Assembly (NCBI GenBank): GCA_954871525.1
Contig: OX940861.1
Coordinates: 12,446,842-12,510,841, forward strand
From: Parietaria judaica
Taxonomy: Eukaryota > Streptophyta > Magnoliopsida > Rosales > Urticaceae
Direction: 5' to 3'
DNA: 64,000 nt
Shown piece after piece: positions 59,802-64,000 of the stretch. The position numbers and the translations under genes are program-made. The notes below the pieces were generated by a model that worked only from the letters and a program-made list of their open reading frames with translations, was not told the DNA's origin and searched no databases. Positions within the stretch are counted from its first letter, which is position 1. Every line of letters begins with the position of its first letter.

Positions 59802-61583
59802 AAAAATTAAATTAAAAGATAGAATAAGAAATTTCTTATCAACGCCACCCAATACCCATCATTACCCAAGGAAACAAGCCTTATTATTTAAAAATAATTA
59901 TTATTTAAAGAGGAGAATAAGTATGTGGGTGGAGGCGTTTGATGGGTGAGGCAATCGGAGCCGTGGATTCGTTGAAGGAGCATCCCCTGCCGTTGGATGG
60001 ATAGGAATGTTGGGGCTTGGAGTGCGCCAATTAAGGAGACAATCCATTCCAAACCACTTTTGTTTTTTTTCCGTTCATTCACTTGGGCTCTTCTTTGTCC
60101 GTATGTTTCATAATGCTTCTCTTTTACATTTATATATTATATATAACACACATATATATATATGGATCAATATATGGGGATTAAAATACTTTAAATAATA
60201 AATCAAGTTTGTTTTGCTGGCGGTTCACTATAATACTCTTCGATAAGTCTTTGATTCAATTCCTTAAGACGCAAAAATTGCGTGTATATATAATTTGGTC
60301 GATGGTGCATGCAACTAATAGTCTCAGTTGTTCTTATCGTGCAAATATATGTTGTAATACGAATTCATACAATCTTGATCAATACTGTCATTCCAATAAA
60401 TAAAAAATATATTTAAAATAATATTTTTTTAATTTAAACCGAAGTTAGTTTTCTGAGTTAATTTACACATTCAAACTTCAGTCACTAATGAAAAATGCAA
60501 TTTTATTCATTTCCACATGACTTTACATCGTCTGATTGATAGTTTTTGTAAAATAATATTTATCATGTTTAAACTCAATAATAGGTTTAAAGAGAAGATA
60601 TATATATATAGAAAAGAAAAATATTAGCACAGTGAATTTGTAATTAGTCTTTTATACCGTTTGTGAACGATATCAACCATTAGGAATCAACCTAGTGATA
60701 TTGCATTATTATTATATATGTATATATATATAATATTAGATGAGGTCAATTATTAACGATATACACAAGTAAAATAAAAACTAGACATTGTACTATATTG
60801 CAAGACACGTCTGAATGTTTATAAAGATTTACAATTAGTATTATATTTTACTTCTTCTGGAACCAAATATCGAATAATACATATGAATCAATCTAGATTC
60901 TAGAACCATTAAGCGTGATTAAAAATAATAAATATTAAGTTAAATTATCTATCAATTAGTTTTTTATTTTATTTATTACTGCGCTCCGGATTACATATCA
61001 ATGATCTCATAATTATAATTACTTTCGAAAACTAAATTATAATTCGTTTTTAAAGTAATTGTTAAAAATAATTTAGTCAATCACCACACAGATTCTATTA
61101 ATGTATGTGGATACAAACTTCAAAGTTACTTAACAAAAATTACCATGCGAGCAAAATAATAATAATAAATTCCCAACTCTTAGGTATTACAATTTACAAA
61201 ACCGTTGTCCTAGGTTGACTAGAAATTGTTACATCGAATCGAGATCGTATAAAATTTATAATTTACTTTTTTCAAAAACTTATGATAAAAATAAAATAAA
61301 ATAATTAAACCTTGTTATCTATGATTGGGTATTTTTTGAGGATCGCAATATGTGTCTTAATTTAAGTGGAAATATGAGATATTAATGTATTGTTACGCGT
61401 CCTTTGAAATTCTTTTAGGTATTATATTATTTTATCAATATTCAATAATAATAAATACAAACGTGTACGGCTCAGTGGGCGGGGACCAATTGTGACATTT
61501 GCGACTATCCATATATTTTTCGATTAAAAATTATATAATCCACTTAAACATATGTTTATTATTAAATATATATATAATAATAA
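59802..61583. other. AT-rich intergenic DNA
   Basis: No gene, no defined element; short TA runs near 60600 and 60720. Confidence 0.5.
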
Positions 61584-62108
61584 GGGTAAATAGAGGTAAA
61601 AGTACTTTGAAGTATACAAAATTCTATAGCATATTCATAATCTTGTTTTGTCACAGTAAAAGTACTAAAAGTAATTCTTTTGATGTCACTGTAAGTTCTA
61701 AATGGCTTCCTTTATGACTCATCCGTAAAATGTTACTTGTCACTTTTTTAGCATCACCGACAACGAATTTAATAACATCGATATCATTGATGCTAATCCT
61801 GAAGTCAGGATACACTAGTTCTACGCAAGATCTAGGGTTTGTTTACTAAAACAACACCGAAGTAGGAGATGCTAACCCCGAACGTAGGGTTACAAACTCC
61901 AACTTCGGGGTTATCATCTTTGAATTCGGGGAAAAGGGGAATATGTGGGCATATAAAAAATTGACTAGTGGCATTTGACTGATCAGTCATAACGGAAGTC
62001 ACTTGGAAAAAAAAAAGTTACTTTTAATACTTTTATCACGACAAAATAAAATTATGAATATGATGTAAAATTTTGTGTATTTCAAAATACGTTTGCCTAT
62101 ATTTACCC
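61584..62108. mobile_element. Intact long-TIR element, sister of 55693-59801
   Basis: 525 bp. GGGTAAATAGAGGTAAAAGTA at the left, its inverted relative ending ATATTTACCC at the right, arms of about 150 bp with scattered mismatches. Inner part has GATGCTAACCCCGAACG and CAACTTCGGGGTTA in inverted order. Flanks TAATAATAA and TATTAATAT are too AT-rich to prove a 9-bp duplication. Long arms suggest a Mutator-like MITE. Confidence 0.8.
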
Positions 62109-62518
62109 TATTAATATATATCATATGATCCACAGAGGTTCGAGTATTTATTCGGCATTATCCTTGAATTTTATATATTGGTGCGCTTTGGTCCTACATT
62201 TTTATATTTTATTGCAAAATTCCCTATTCTTCAATTTTGATGTCACTTAATATCTCCGTTTTGCGTTAGAAAATGTCATAAAAATATTTATATGTCACGA
62301 AATACTCATATTTTACAGAAATTTGTTTATTGTTGATTGATCTATATATTTGTTATTATTTCGTGTTTAATTTAATATATATAAGTGCGTGTGACAAATA
62401 TAGTATGTATATAATATACATATATATATCATGATTAATCTACTTAATGTCTTTCTATATGGGGAAACTTCAAATGGATATTACAGCTCAATACTTTAGA
62501 TACATGCATTGTATTTTT

Positions 62519-63146
62519 TGGTTGGGTCTTTTTCGATGATTTTTCTCAATTTTGGCCTTCGGGGGGGAAATAACAGGATATCATCGAAACAAAGATCTAG
62601 AATAATTTCAAAAATTAAGAGAGAGGATTTGATGCATTATCAGATTTTTGGCACTTTTGCCAGCAGTTGAAATCTTGGCCGAATTCTCCTCAGGCGCGCG
62701 TGAATTATGGTGTCGAAATTCGAATTGTAGCTTCACAAATGTAAAGCCTCTAGCTCGTCTACCACGCTGTTGCGGGAACGTCTGATAGACCAAAAATCTC
62801 CTTGTCAGACAACTAGGTCTTCCTCGGTGATTGGACGGCAAACCAACGGATGCACGGGGAGGAGAAAATCGCACCTAGGGATGCTAGATAGGGCTGCAAA
62901 TTTTCTTTGGCCTTCTGGCTTAGGGTTGGTTGAATTACGATGCATATGTGGGTATCAATAGGCCACAAGGGTTAATGACCTAATGAACTTTTTGGCCTAG
63001 TAAATAAGTCTAAGCCCATTAGGTCATTTTTAATTAATATCCTCATAATTAATTTACGGGCCCGAGTGGACCCGTAACCAAATAGTGTAGTCGGATCGGA
63101 CCAGAAAACTCAATAGGCCTAAATCCCGATTCGGACATTTCCTACA
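62519..63146 (-). mobile_element. Solo LTR related to the 4.7-12.9 kb Copia element
   Basis: On the minus strand it starts TGTAGGAAATGTCCG and ends ATCGAAAAAGACCCAACCA. It shares the order of landmarks with the Copia LTR (GGGCCCGAGTGG/GGGCCCGAGTGA reversed, GACGTTCCC..GTGGTxGACGAxxTAGAGGC, GATATCC, ATCATCGAAAA) and is almost the same length (628 bp). T-runs flank it on both sides (TTTTT possible duplication). Strong divergence shows an older or sister family. Confidence 0.75.
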
Positions 63147-63168
63147 TTTTTTTAATATATATGATATA

Positions 63169-63228
<60 letters not shown>

Positions 63229-63309
63229 TGCTCGCTTTTGGTTATAAGCATTTTTTAAATATATATGATATATCTATATATATATAGATGCTCGATTTTG
63301 GTTATAAGT
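63147..63309. repeat. Tandem duplication carrying (TA)n arrays of different length
   Basis: The module TTTTTAAATATATATGATAT ... TAGATGCTCGxTTTTGGTTATAAG occurs twice (63147-63246 and 63250-63309), with a long (TA)n (63170-63225) in the first and a short one in the second. Confidence 0.85.
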
Positions 63310-63452
63310 GAGAAGACGGTTTCTTCGAGCGTTCAAATTTAAGAGTCTATTTTTTATTCCATGTAAAATAAAAAATAATTTTTAAATACTTAAAAATAAA
63401 ATACTTATTAAAGATTCCAATAAAATAATTTCACGGTCGGCTATTTATATAG

Positions 63453-63454
<2 letters not shown>

Positions 63455-63505
<51 letters not shown>
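63455..63505. repeat. (TA)n microsatellite
   Basis: About 25 TA units. Confidence 0.97.
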
Positions 63506-63507
<2 letters not shown>

Positions 63508-64000
63508 TATACATATGCTTATACATTTAACATGTTTCATTCGCGCGTGTAAATAAACAATATATGCGAACAATTATGAGATAAAGCAGTAAATGTTAAA
63601 ACATTGGAAGTGGAACAATTCTTCATAAAGTGGATAAATCATAAAATAAATAAAGCTTAAAGTGCACCTCCTTTATTGAGGCTTAATAAATAAAATAAAG
63701 AAATATTAATAAGAGACGTAGCTAGGTCTTCAAAAATGATAAAACCAATAATAACAATACGAGAGAAACAGTCTGGAAAAAAGAAGAGATTTTTGGGAAG
63801 CAGAGACCATGCGCTTAAAGTACCATAATGTCCCGCATTTGAGCCTCTTTTATAAATAAAAACTTAATTAAATACTTATATTTTTCATTATTTGAAGCCA
63901 AAATATTTTGAGCCACTTATATTCCTACCTTTATTAAGGCGTGAAGGCAGATTAGGGCAGGTCAAGGACCACTCTCACACATAGGAAAATTTAATTAATA
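63506..64000. other. AT-rich right edge, nothing recognised
   Basis: No ORF or repeat that I can support. Confidence 0.5.

Overview
This is a nuclear segment from a flowering plant, probably a eudicot. It is AT-rich, the genes have GT-AG introns, and most of the sequence is nested transposable elements: Copia and Gypsy LTR retrotransposons, hAT transposons, Helitron ends, long terminal-inverted-repeat (TIR) elements and (TA)n microsatellites. No bacterial, organellar or viral gene set is present. The species cannot be named from the sequence alone.

Layout. (1) 1-3.6 kb: a minus-strand hAT transposase gene, two exons, open to the window edge. (2) 4.72-12.89 kb: a complete but decayed Copia element with LTRs of about 630 bp. 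(3) 14.4-31.9 kb: a second, broken hAT element split by a 13.6-kb Ty3/Gypsy element of Tat type (999-bp LTRs, chromodomain-less pol with a second RNase H, a 39-bp tandem array, and an antisense multi-exon gene). The Gypsy element lacks integrase, and a truncated foreign LTR sits at that point. (4) 34.2-42.4 kb: the only host-gene island. It holds a Mutator-like MITE, then a 19-exon TAF5 gene (TFIID/WD40), then a 3-exon peroxisomal enoyl-CoA hydratase/isomerase gene ending in SKL. (5) 42.5-53.5 kb: Helitron end, a 1.9-kb TIR element, a textbook 230-bp hAT MITE, and a 1.5-kb short LTR element whose only gene is one gag-like ORF; a promoter-like region lies at 53.0-53.5 kb. (6) 53.5-64 kb: a non-autonomous Helitron, a TIR element interrupted by a 2.96-kb solo LTR and by two small 8-bp-TSD elements, a sister copy of that TIR element, and a solo LTR related to the Copia family.

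The two host genes look intact: every exon junction I placed keeps phase, giving 668 and 262 residues. They act in unrelated processes (RNA polymerase II initiation; peroxisomal acyl-CoA metabolism). Most retroelement genes are broken by stops that look like C-to-T changes, as expected for old methylated repeats. Exceptions are the hAT transposase at the left edge and the 283-codon ORF of the short LTR element, both uninterrupted. I found no convincing new molecular system. The most unusual items are the short LTR element with a tyrosine/acid-repeat ORF, the duplicated antisense gene inside the Gypsy element, the multi-layer nest at 55.7-59.8 kb, and the MITE next to the TAF5 start.
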